Positions 37,569-64,000 of a DNA stretch of 64,000 nucleotides are shown here, one piece after another (position 1 is the stretch's first letter; the number at the start of each line of letters is the position of its first letter). A model generated the notes under the pieces. The model worked only from the letters and a program-made list of their open reading frames with translations, was not told the DNA's origin and made no database searches. The position numbers and the translations under genes are program-made. Origin of the DNA: Metaphire vulgaris (taxonomy: Eukaryota; Annelida; Clitellata; Crassiclitellata; Megascolecidae). The stretch spans positions 7,247,619-7,311,618 of the forward strand of contig CM030867.1 in assembly GCA_018105865.1 (NCBI GenBank), read 5' to 3'.

Positions 37569-37937
37569 AGAGTTTTATCAAGGAATTGCATGACCTGCAT
37601 GAGGATTGGCTTATGTCTTCCGATTCAGAAAGACTTCCTGGTCCTGTTCTGGTACAGAGTTTTCATTTTTAGCTTATTTTCATTTTCTATTTATTGTTTT
37701 CCGCGTGAAAATAATTCACGGCACTAACGATGAATGGAATAAATACGTTGTGTTTCTACAGTCGAATGTCCAGAATTATTTTTTTTATTTCTGTTAATTT
37801 ACATGCATATATGAGAGCTATATATGCTATTTTAAGGCTTTAATTTTGTGGTTCAGGTATTGGATGCAAGTCTTGAACTGCCTCAGATGGAACAAGTCTA
37901 CGAGAGCTGCAAATCGCAGATCCTCTGCGGTTGCTAG
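31483..37937 (+). CDS. TK2: Deoxynucleoside kinase, thymidine kinase 2-like, nine exons
   Basis: Phosphorylates deoxynucleosides (thymidine and deoxycytidine in the TK2 type) with ATP; TK2 works in mitochondria. Exons: 31478-31527 (ATG at 31483), 32315-32392, 33136-33189, 33505-33594, 34720-34793, 35717-35805, 36641-36720, 37571-37651 and 37857-37937 (stop TAG). All borders are GT-AG and all phases agree. This gives 223 residues from this ATG, or about 250 with the tentative exon at 30700; fly dNK has 250. Seen in order: P-loop GNIGCGKST (20-28), EPVELW (45-50), ERSLFSTR...FVEN (97-110), VDLFVYLRASPEICYER (140-156), a Lys/Arg-rich LID RIKKRKRKEEADVPF, HDLHEDWL, and a C-terminal VLVLDASLEL. 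The basic LID and HDLHEDWL make TK2 closer than dCK/dGK by eye. The N-terminus is the weak point. It is divergent to the hnRNP-like gene. A polyadenylation hexamer AATAAA occurs at 38560. Confidence 0.93.
31735..32240. repeat. Unclassified GC-richer insert in kinase intron
   Basis: Base composition is clearly richer in GC than the surrounding intron. Contains a direct duplication of CCCTTACCCAAGGAGAT (about 32037-32071). It reads like the remains of an interspersed repeat, but I see no diagnostic ends or domain. Confidence 0.4.
33820..34215 (+). mobile_element. SINE-like copy in kinase intron
   Basis: TAAGCTGCGAAGGTAAAACATGG ends near 33860 in the first part, followed by an AAT run and AGTAATGG...GGAGATCAGCGCCGGACCC...CTACCTTTACCTTT. 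The same order of blocks occurs at 35336-35545, so these are two copies of one repeat. An (AAT)n and a piece of another MITE split this copy. Confidence 0.6.
35336..35545 (+). mobile_element. SINE-like copy in kinase intron
   Basis: GTGTTAAGCTGCGAGGTAAG then GGAGATAAGCGCAGGATCC and GGGACCTACTTTTACC. Homologous to 33820-34215 and to 16331-16510. Confidence 0.6.
36103..36200 (-). mobile_element. CR1-like LINE 3' tail
   Basis: On the minus strand it matches the 3' end of the element at 4150-4545 (GTAGCTGCTTATTCT seen on plus, preceded by TAAGTAAGTAAAATCTC). Confidence 0.65.
36308..36613 (-). pseudogene. LINE ORF2 C-terminal fragment
   Basis: The minus strand reads RQRNWIGHVLREESLLRTV, then RISGRKTKGRPRRMLLDWM. 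W-GHVLR and GR-RGRPR-LLDWM are conserved in C-termini of invertebrate LINE proteins. It is an antisense intronic relic in the kinase gene, ending 27 bp before a kinase exon. Confidence 0.8.
36892..36972. mobile_element. TTAA-ended MITE (copy E, diverged)
   Basis: TTAACCCCTTAACTGGGCA ... AGTTAACGGGTTAA. The core TCAATGTAAAATGGAC is preserved in inverse orientation. Confidence 0.7.
37430..37568 (+). mobile_element. LINE/SINE 3' tail with (GATT)n directly at a splice acceptor
   Basis: GCCCTGGGCTTTATGATAG and GGCGCTATAGAAGTTG followed by seven or so GATT units, a typical retroposon 3' end. The tail runs straight into TTGTAG|AGTTTT, the acceptor of a kinase exon, so the simple repeat now acts as its upstream tract. 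Confidence 0.7.
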
Positions 37938-38861
37938 CTGTTTGTATGCCGTTACATCATTGTTACTTTGCTCATTATTGCTCAACCTAAGCGTCAAATT
38001 TCCATCACTTCTGTATTAAAAACTTTCAATTTGCAGACGACGATGTCGGGTGAAAGCTTGACCTATGTGTTACATGACTGTTGCATGCCATTTTTAGTAC
38101 TATTTAATACAAATGCAGATGACAAGTTACCTCACTTTGCTGAGTATGAACAAATGGATGTCGAGAGTGTAGGTATTAATTATATATTACAGTAATTAAT
38201 AATAATAATTAATATCAGATTTAAATTATATATGTCAAAGCACTCTTGTCATAGACCTTAGCCTTGTTTACTGTGCTGGACAAATTGTCTGGAAATAATA
38301 ATAATAATAATAATAGGAATAATAAATTGGGCATTGGTGAAAATAGCTGACAATCTGCAAATTTTTTTAAAAATTACCTTCTGAAATATGACTTTAAACT
38401 ATAACAGATAGCAAATGGTTGGATTGTGGACAGTTTTTACATTTTTTTATAAAACAATGAGTCCGTTTTGCTTTTATGCTGATTTTTGATTGTTTGGGTT
38501 GCTCATTGGTTATGGTTCAATACTCATAACAGCTATACTACTGTGTTGCGTTGTGCAGAAATAAATGTTAATGATTGGACTTTTCTTGGTAGGCACCCAT
38601 TGATTTTTAATTTAGGTCTTATCCATATAGTACGTACACAAAAAAGGCATATTTTCAATCTCCCTCCCCTTTTGTATGCCGTACATATGCAAATCTCCTA
38701 AATCCAACCACACCCACCCCCAGTGCATACATACTTTATGGATGGACCCTTATGTTATGTCATGTTTTTATTGATGCAAGTAGTTGTACTGATTTGTAGT
38801 GATTAGTTTTACTTTGGACAGATTAATAGATTATAGTATGCAAACAATGTTTCTTTTATCT

Positions 38862-39628
38862 CAGTGTTTCCCAAACTGTGGGTCACGACCCAAAAGTGGG
38901 TCGCAGGGTTCAGTCTCGTGGGTCCTGGGGTAGAGCGAAATTAGATTCAAAAGTGTCATTTTCTAACCAATGCCACACTGTCACAAGCCTCAAAAGTTGC
39001 AAGCAGGCTTAGTTTAAAGACATTTATATGCCTGTTTCACTCCATATAAGCCCAACGGCTTATATTAAAATGATTAGTGCTCTATCTAATTTAGTTGACA
39101 ATATGTTTGCAGGGTCGCGGCATGTTACAGAGCCGCTAAAGGGAGTCGCAAAGTTCCAAAAATTTGGAAAACCCTGGCCTATAGTGCTTTTAAAAATTAA
39201 TCTTATTTTACAATAACGCAAGGAAAGCGTATTCCGACCATTTTGCTCTTAAACTCCACAAACAATAGCGAATATGTAGTGCGGAAAACAATTACACCTA
39301 GCAGTTAAGCGATTTTGCCATACTCATAGGATTTTTAAGATGCCTAAAAAAGGTATGTTCCTCGCAAAATTTGAAGAAAGATAATTTTCAAGAAATTTCT
39401 ATTTCTCTCATTTTGTCTTATTTGGCAAAAATATGAATAATACTGCACAATATATCTGCCATATTTTTTTATTCGAACTGAATCACAGATCTTTTATTTT
39501 GTCGTTTATTCAAAACTCAGAAGATTCTTTTCAACTAACTTTCGCCAGATGGCCTACCGGGTAATGCATTTTTTCGTTATTACATTCCATGATTAGGGCA
39601 GCAGTTCCAAAATGTTTGGGAAACCCTG
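38862..39628. mobile_element. hAT-like element, 767 bp, perfect TSD
   Basis: Starts CAGTGTTTCCCAAACTGTGG and ends TGTTTGGGAAACCCTG. Flanked by TTTTATCT at 38854-38861 and 39629-39636. The interior has no intact transposase. Second copy at 40244, partial copy at 63101. Confidence 0.92.
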
Positions 39629-39774
39629 TTTTATCTTAATGTTAGTGATTTTACTTGTCATTATTCATTATAAAAATTTGTCAGTACAGTATATCAAAAA
39701 ATTTTATTTAATTCTAATATATTCATTTCAGCCATAATATTATATTTACTTCTAAGTAGATTTTTAAAATGACC

Positions 39775-39780
39775 TTTATT
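39775..39780 (-). terminator. Candidate polyadenylation signal of the tetraspanin gene
   Basis: AATAAA on the minus strand, about 115 bp after the tetraspanin stop codon. The position is suitable, but no transcript evidence is available. Confidence 0.5.
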
Positions 39781-39894
39781 AGATTATATTATAACATGCA
39801 GTAATTATATAACAGTAAATGTATGAGACACCAGCATTCTATCCAAGTTAATCAGTTTAAATACCATTTCTGGAATTCTTACAGCGTCAGTCGC

Positions 39895-57846
<17,952 letters not shown>

Positions 57847-58080
57847 ATTGGCGTCAGAGTGTCTCTTCTTCTTTTTACCGATCGACGCCCAATTGTCGTG
57901 AGGTGACTGAATGGTTGGGCAAAGGCATCAACGGACTGCGTCGTTGGCTGTTCGGTTGATGATGCTGATGATGCTGATGATGATGATGACTGCAGCTGCT
58001 GTTTGAAGGCGCGGCTCTTCTGTGGTTGATGCGCCTGCGGCTGGCGTCACAGGCATCGTCATAGTGGCGTCAGAGAAGAA
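57847..58080 (-). promoter_or_regulatory. CpG-containing 5' flank of the tetraspanin gene
   Basis: Moderately GC-rich with CpG pairs, directly upstream of the ATG at 57846 on the minus strand, with ATG/GAT-type short repeats at 57957-57988. Likely 5' UTR and promoter; no element can be named. Confidence 0.4.
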
Positions 58081-58084
58081 GTTG

Positions 58085-58320
58085 ATTGATCTTTCGATTG
58101 GTTATTTAATTGCCTGTTTGATTGTCTGATCATTTGATGATTATTTGATGATTAATTTTTTGACTAATTTATCATTTTGTTTGACTGATTGATTTATTGA
58201 TCGATCGATCGATCGATTGATTGATTGACTGATTGATTGGTTGGTTGATTGATTGACTGATTGATTGACTGATTGATTGATTTATTGATTGACTGATTGA
58301 TTGATTGATGATCGATTGAA
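58085..58320. repeat. (ATTG)n/(ACTG)n minisatellite
   Basis: Tandem TGATTGAT/TGACTGAT units with CGAT interruptions. The Ser/Gln/Ile/Asn-rich frame on the minus strand is an artefact. Confidence 0.95.
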
Positions 58321-59987
58321 CAAGTAGGTTGTTTATGTAGCTATTTACCGGCATTGCTACTCTCAAACATACTGAACTCACATTGGCGACGTTCCATTCT
58401 ATGCAGGACTTTTTTTGTGAAAAAAATATTTTCCGAAACGCACTAGTCTGAAGTCATTTATTGTCAACATAACGTAGCGGTCGACCAATTTGAAGTCCTC
58501 GTCCTTATCCTCGTCCTTGCAGGTCTGTCCTTGTCCTCGTCCTTGTTACTTAGTCCTTGACAAATCCTTATAGGACCAAATTAGCCGTATGTCATTTTCA
58601 ATAGAACTGATAATATTGTGTTCCAAGGTAATAGTGATATGTGGATTTTAATATTATAGATGTATGGCTGTAGGCCCCTATACACTACATACTGGCTTTA
58701 AGTTACTCTAAATGTGTAGTCATTGTTCTCTTCATAATACCAGTGGAACAGCTGAAGGTCCTTTTTCTGTTTGAAAGCGCATAATCTTGACGCATGCGTT
58801 TAGCTGTTTCTAATTTTCTTTTGCTCGCTGCACGTTGTACGTAGGCTATAGCCTTAGTAGCCTAAAATACTGATAGATGATTAAAAGCGTCTCGAAGCTA
58901 TAAGCGGTATTATTCTTTGATGCCCTGCATGATACATCGACTCCAGTTGAACGAGTGTTTTCGCAAAGTGTCTTTTACAGGGTGTCTACGAAAAAACCCC
59001 AAAGTGGTTCTCATAATTAGATTTCCCCACCTTTCACCAATTTTCATCTCATTTGCATGTAAGACTGATCAGCTGCAGGCCTAAAACACATAAATTTGTT
59101 TATTTTTGGTATTAAAGTTGTTGTTGTTGTTCCAGTACTGGTAGTAAAGTTTAAATCGAATGCAATTTTGTAAACATGTTTTTAAACTCACGGAATTCGA
59201 CATAACAATAAAAGTTTGATTTAAACTTTCAAAATGGGTAAAATATGAATGAAGATAAGATGCGAATTCAACATTCTTTTTATTGCAATTAAGGTTAGGG
59301 TTAGGGTTAGGGTTTGCAATTTTTAAATCTTGAACAATTGTGGTTTAAGCTGAAATTTTAGACAATCAATAAAATTTTGTCTGTTGATTCGTTAAAATCG
59401 ATTTTTGAAATCGTTTTTGAGATTTGGCAGAAAGGTGGGGAAATTTCTGCTGTACACGGGTTTTTGATGAAATATATTTCTTTTAGAGAGAAGTTGTCCT
59501 TTTTTTTGTCCTTGTCCCTGACTGATCAGCTTGTCTTGTTTAACTTGTTTATTTGAAACGCAGCATTGTCAGTCTACAACATTCTTTTTATTGTTTTTTT
59601 TTAAATTTTGTGATTCGAATTGAAATCGTTTTTGGGTTTTCCTTTCTGTCTTTTTTCTGTCTTACAGAGAACTGGTTCAGTCATGGTCCTTGTGGTCCTT
59701 GTGCTTGGGGGTTCAGTCATGGTCCTTGTCCTCGTCCTTGGGGTCTGTCCATGTCTTGTCTTCGTCCTTGAGGGGTCAGTACGTGTTAACATCACTTAGA
59801 TCAACCCACCGTCAGACATTACAATTTCTTAAACCAGTTATAGATCGTAGAAAATTAATAAATAAAATAAATAGGTTCTGTGACCAATCCAGCCCAATCC
59901 AATCCATAATTTTAATGGCCATTAGGTAATTGCATATATATACTGTGTATATATATAATTATATATATATATATAGATAGATATATA
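58321..59987. other. No gene seen; contains a short TTAGGG run and CTTGTCCT repeats
   Basis: GTCCTTGTCCTCG-type repeats occur at 58497-58560 and 59680-59775, apparently two related blocks about 1.2 kb apart. Between them are terminal-looking sequences GGTGTCTACGAAAAAACCCC (58981) and GTACACGGGTTTTTGATG (59453) that may bound an element of about 480 bp. Confidence 0.4.
59290..59313 (+). repeat. Interstitial telomere-like repeat
   Basis: GGTTAGGGTTAGGGTTAGGG, about three and a half telomere units within AT-rich DNA. Confidence 0.85.
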
Positions 59988-60150
59988 CAGGGTGCGATTT
60001 GTGACCTGGAGCAGTGGAGGGGAATATGTCGAGCTTGGGGGATGTAGTTGTTGGGAAATGTAGCAGTGGGGGATGTAGTGGTGGGGATGTAACAGTAGGG
60101 GATGCAGTTGGTCAGTGGGAGGAAAGATTCCCCTCCCCTACAAATCATGA

Positions 60151-60152
<2 letters not shown>
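59988..60152. mobile_element. hAT-like MITE, CAGGGTGCGATTTG family
   Basis: Second copy of the element at 8337, inserted in TATATA repeats, so its duplication cannot be told from the repeat. Confidence 0.8.
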
Positions 60153-60193
<41 letters not shown>

Positions 60194-60971
60194 CTTATAG
60201 GATGAGTCATGTTTAGTTTACTCATAATATACAATACCATTAGGATCATGGTTTGCATGTTGACTAAATCAGTTTGCGATGTCCTTTCTAATGAAGAGGT
60301 CTATATAGGTCCATATCAATTAAGCATACTGTCTAGTGTCTACTCTGCTGTCTGTTCGGTAGCATTGGGCTCGGTATAATAATATCACAGGCTGTGACCT
60401 AACAATTACTCACTTTCAGTCGCCCTTTGGCTCACGTGGCTACGAATAGGAAGCTCGATATTCAGCGTATAGACAATAATTGAATATTCGCCATTCTTAT
60501 CTGATTGAGGTGATAGGAGTTAACAGGCAACCGTACCGTTGTTGTATGATAACACGCAGCGACAAACCTATTCAAGTTTAGAAGGAGGTCATACTTTTGC
60601 ACGTAGGTGTATTAATTCTGTCTTAGTCTTTCGTATTATAAGTTATTTTGTGGGTTTCTCGTAGATTTCCTGCTCGCTGATACAATAGGCTACTTGTGCG
60701 AAGAAGATAATGGTCTAAAACCGTCACTTTATCGGTCTTTCGTGTGTCAACTGTATACGAAAACCATGTGATGAATACGTGCAGTGTAGCAGGCGTTATT
60801 CTAGTGTACAACTGGACACAAAATGTGTAGCTGAAAAAAAGAGCTGTGGAAATTCATGTTAGGCCTATGTGCTGGTAGTTTCGACCAGATTAAGGTGTCT
60901 ATCGATCCGAGGATTTTTTGCTCATCAGACTTTTTGATTGATATGCAAGTATAGGCTTACATCTTGTCAGG

Positions 60972-61053
<82 letters not shown>

Positions 61054-61250
61054 GCCAGACGATTTCTATAGCGCAATAAGCATGGCAAAAGTGGCCAAAG
61101 ACAAGAGCGCTTTACAAAACTACTTATACCCGATGGTGAATAAGTAAGTCTTAAAACTACGTAGAAAAATTTCCAAAAGAGTCAGAGTTTGTGACATAGT
61201 CCGGTAGTGAATCCACAGTTCTGGATTGTCCCCAGTAACCGACCTGTCCC
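60972..61250 (-). mobile_element. (ATT)n joined to a LINE/SINE 3' end
   Basis: ATT units to 61053, then AGCCAGACGATTTCTATAGC and GACAAGAGCGCTTTACAAAA. Read on the minus strand this is a retroposon 3' end with an (AAT)n tail. Similar to 34395-34480. Confidence 0.65.
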
Positions 61251-61269
61251 CAAGCTTATCACTATAGGA

Positions 61270-62461
61270 CAGGGGTGCACAACCTTTTTAGGCCGAGGGC
61301 CAAGTTTAACATTCCCTGAGTACTCGCGGGCCAGAATTTCGAAAATGCATGTTTTATATAAAATATATTGTATATAACCATAATATTTATAAAAATCAGC
61401 AAACCAAGCAAAATTAACTTTAATAAATGCTATATTGAACTACCGGTAATGCTTCATAAAACACCAGTTTTTTACTTACTACCTTCTATAACACAAACAG
61501 TAATTCCTCAGTCTGCACAATCTAATTCTGCCCGCACATAAACTAAGAGCTGTGCAGTATCAGTGTTATCTGTGCTCTCATCCAAAGCTACTGAAAAATA
61601 TGTGCACCTAGCTCATCTGCCAATCAACTGCTCAGTAACGTCTGTTGCAAGGTCATCAACTCGACGTTGAATTGTCATTCTTGACAAAGGAACTTTACTG
61701 AAAACATTGGCGTTTTCTGGGCAAATTCCAGTGCAGATGCTTAGGAGTCAATCTCTAACAAAATCTCCGTCTGCGAAAGGCCGTGATGACCTTGCAATTA
61801 GTTGGGCCACTTTGCAACTGGCCCGTGTAAAACACTTTTATTCTTGCGACTTCCTTGTGAAAAAAACTCTGTTCGGTTGACAGAGTCTTCTTTAACAGTT
61901 CAATTTTCTGTTCCCGCAACTCACCCTGCAGTTCATCATAAGCAGCGGCATGTTTCGTTTCGTGGTGTCATCGGCAGTTAATACTCTTTCATAACGCTAA
62001 GTGATTCACGGCAAATTAAACACACCGATTTAACCCATTAAACGTGTCCATGAAATACAGACGTGTCCATTCCTCAATGAAATGTCGCTGTTCTGCCTCG
62101 GCCTTTCGTTTTTTCAAGTTTCGAATTTAGATATTCTAGACTTACTGCAGAGACAATTAAAATGTATAAAGCACGTTATCGAAGTAGTTTATTATCGCCC
62201 GTCTCTGTGTCACGTTGTTATAGGTCGCACATTTGTAAGTAGTCCAACATATATGAATAGGTCAGTCAGCAGATACCTAATTTCTATACCAAAATTACTG
62301 TTCTGGTAGGCCAGTTTTCTGTTATTCGAAATTGTACCGCGGGATTGGACAAAACCCTTTGGCGGGCCGGTTTTCTGTGTTGCTCGAAATTGTCCCGCGG
62401 GCCAGAAAAAACCCTTCGGCGGGCCGGATTTGGCCCGCGGGCCAGTGGTTGTGCACCCCTG
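61270..62461 (-). mobile_element. hAT transposon fossil, 1192 bp, perfect TSD
   Basis: CAGGGGTGCACAACCTTTTT at the left, GTTGTGCACCCCTG at the right, flanked by CTATAGGA at 61262-61269 and 62462-62469. The minus strand at about 61510-61830 still shows pieces of a hAT transposase (ATDVTEQL-, YFSVALDEST-DNTDTAQL-like) broken by stops and shifts. The rest is internally deleted. Confidence 0.88.
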
Positions 62462-62742
62462 CTATAGGATATCACTATATTTGTGCAGTTGAAAGAAAAC
62501 GTCGCTACAATGCCTGACGTATATAGAATATTAAAGATTGCATGTCAAGTTGTGAACCAGGATATTGGGTAATAGGCGTAGGTTATAGTGATATACAGCG
62601 CTATTTTATTTTCACTTTCCATTCTATTCAGGATCCGCATGTAGGCCTAAACGTTTTAATTGTTAGTTTCTTTTAAGTAGGCCTATGTCAAGTTTTGATT
62701 TTAAGTTTTGGATTCTGATCAGTTGTATAGACTTGTCTTGTC

Positions 62743-63025
62743 CTGTGGCGGTTCCACGTGGGGGATGAGTGGGGATGCATCCCCCACCGGACTTTTTGCT
62801 TGTGAAACCTATTTTTGGGTAAAAATCTAGTAAAACTGCGGATGACCTTTTTTTGCTTGTCAACCTATTTTTCGGTAAAAAGTGTAGTAAAATCAGGGAT
62901 AAATTCTCTTTTGTCAACCTTTTCCGGCAAAGTTTGTTGATTTCTTCTCTTCTATTTTCATTTCCCCGCCAGCTTCCTATGAATTCATTTCATCCACCCA
63001 CCAAGAAATCCTGGAACCGCCGCTG
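62743..63025. mobile_element. hAT-like MITE, perfect TSD
   Basis: CTGTGGCGGTTCCACG ... CTGGAACCGCCGCTG flanked by GTCTTGTC at 62735-62742 and 63026-63033. Interior GACCTTTTTTTGCTTGTCAACC. Confidence 0.9.
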
Positions 63026-63100
63026 GTCTTGTCTGTAACGAATCCGAAGATTCGCTGCATTGTGGACTGTCTTCTTTCGTGTGCTACGGTCTTCTACTCC

Positions 63101-64000
63101 AGGGTTTCCCAAAAATTTTGCAACTGCGGCCCACTTCAGCGGTTTTGTAACGTGCCGCGACCCTAATCAATGTAATCATAGCATGTAATATTTAAAAAAT
63201 GGCATTATGCCATCTGTCGGACGTTAGTTGAAAAGAATCTTCTGCGTTTTTAATAAAAGGCAAAAACAAAAGCTCTGATTCAATTCGAATGAAAATATGG
63301 CAAATATATTAGACAGAATTATTCAAATTTTTGCTAAATAAGACTAAAGAAGAGAAATAGATATTGAAATTTCTTGAAAATTATTTTTTTCAATTTTTGC
63401 CAGGAACATACCTTTGTTACGCGTCTTAAAAATCCTATGAATACGGCAAAATTGCTTAACCGCTAGGTCGTCTTCTTCTTCTCTATTGTTATTGGAGTTT
63501 CAGAGCAAAATGGTCGCAATACGCTTTCTTTACGTTATTGTGAAATAAGATTATCTATCATATCAAAATCCTTATCTGTATGTCTCTCTGTCTGTTACCT
63601 TCAAGCGTTCTGATTGGTTGACTATTGGTAGACGGTTTAGACCGTTTAGTCCTTACGTCGCGATGCGTTGGTGGGCGATGTTCGAAGACGACGTTGCTAT
63701 TGGTAACAATTGTTCGTAGTTTAGCACGGTTTAGTCGAGTCATTGCAGCGTCAGAGGGGTGGGCGTGCGACGACGTTGCTATTGGTAACAATTGTCCGTA
63801 GCTTGAGGAAGTTGCGCAATTTTAACGTACATTTTAACGTACACAAAAAATACGTGTACAGCGCAGAGCTTGGCTAGGTGGCGATCATTGAAATGTTGTT
63901 CAGCATGAATTCAATGATTGGGTATTAGGTATAGGTATTTGATTAGTATTATCCTGCACTGCGAGCGAAGCGAGAATCTTTCTAGTTATTGTTAAAAGTG
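63101..64000. mobile_element. hAT-like element (third copy) split by a Helitron, runs off the window
   Basis: Starts CAGGGTTTCCCAAAAATTTT, and is homologous in inverse orientation to 38862-39628 and 40244-41016. A Helitron interrupts it at 63554-63985; TTATTGTTAAAAGTG continues the hAT sequence to the edge. Confidence 0.8.
63554..63985 (+). mobile_element. Non-autonomous Helitron-like element, copy 5
   Basis: Starts TCTATCATATCAAAATCC after A and ends GCGAGCGAAGCGAGAATC then TTTCTAG before T. Contains GACGGTTTAGACCGTTT. The best-preserved copy in the window. Confidence 0.9.

Noticed and set aside
38032..38195. Extra downstream exon of the kinase gene (TTGCAG before an open stretch)
   Set aside because: The kinase already has a stop at 37937 matching the family's length, and the sequence has no similarity I can recognise.

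Overview
The window is animal nuclear DNA. It has spliced genes with GT-AG introns, several LINE clades, tRNA-derived SINEs, Helitrons, a very large load of short non-autonomous DNA transposons, and long trinucleotide microsatellites. The gene set and repeat types, plus a short interstitial TTAGGG run, fit a marine invertebrate deuterostome. An echinoderm is my best guess, but no single diagnostic gene proves it. There is no prokaryotic, organellar, CRISPR or rRNA signal.

Four host genes can be read by joining exons across introns. (1) About 13.6-14.4 kb, minus strand: the first exon of a heparan sulfate 3-O-sulfotransferase, with signal anchor, stem and PAPS-binding loop; the second exon is not in the window. 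(2) 19.1-27.1 kb, minus: a nearly complete hnRNP H/F-type RNA-binding protein with three quasi-RRMs over nine exons. (3) 30.7-37.9 kb, plus: a deoxynucleoside kinase of the mitochondrial thymidine kinase 2 type, nine secure exons plus one tentative 5' exon. It is divergent from (2). (4) 39.9-57.8 kb, minus: a complete eight-exon tetraspanin of 294 residues with eight cysteines in the large extracellular loop, one intron using a GC donor. Exon phases and lengths fit throughout, except for one surplus base in the last exon of (2) and one in the exon of (1), both in GC-rich simple repeats.

The rest is repeat-dominated. 1-13 kb holds microsatellites, hAT-like MITEs, a decayed LINE with a restriction-like endonuclease (about 4.56-7.62 kb), and a Helitron pair at 9.1-10.0 kb. 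14.9-19 kb holds a long TAC/CAC microsatellite and a second decayed LINE. The introns of genes 2-4 are packed with SINEs, LINE tails, hAT elements with 8-bp target duplications, 80-bp TTAA-ended palindromic MITEs and Helitrons. 57.9-64 kb holds ATTG repeats, a 1.2-kb hAT fossil with perfect target duplications, and a Helitron nested in another hAT element.

The most unusual signals are: a roughly 20-bp internal motif (TGACAAGCAAAAAAGGTC-like) recurring in MITE families that have different termini; the clustering of 80-bp TTAA palindromes inside one gene; and MITEs sitting only 15-16 nt inside two tetraspanin 5' splice sites.
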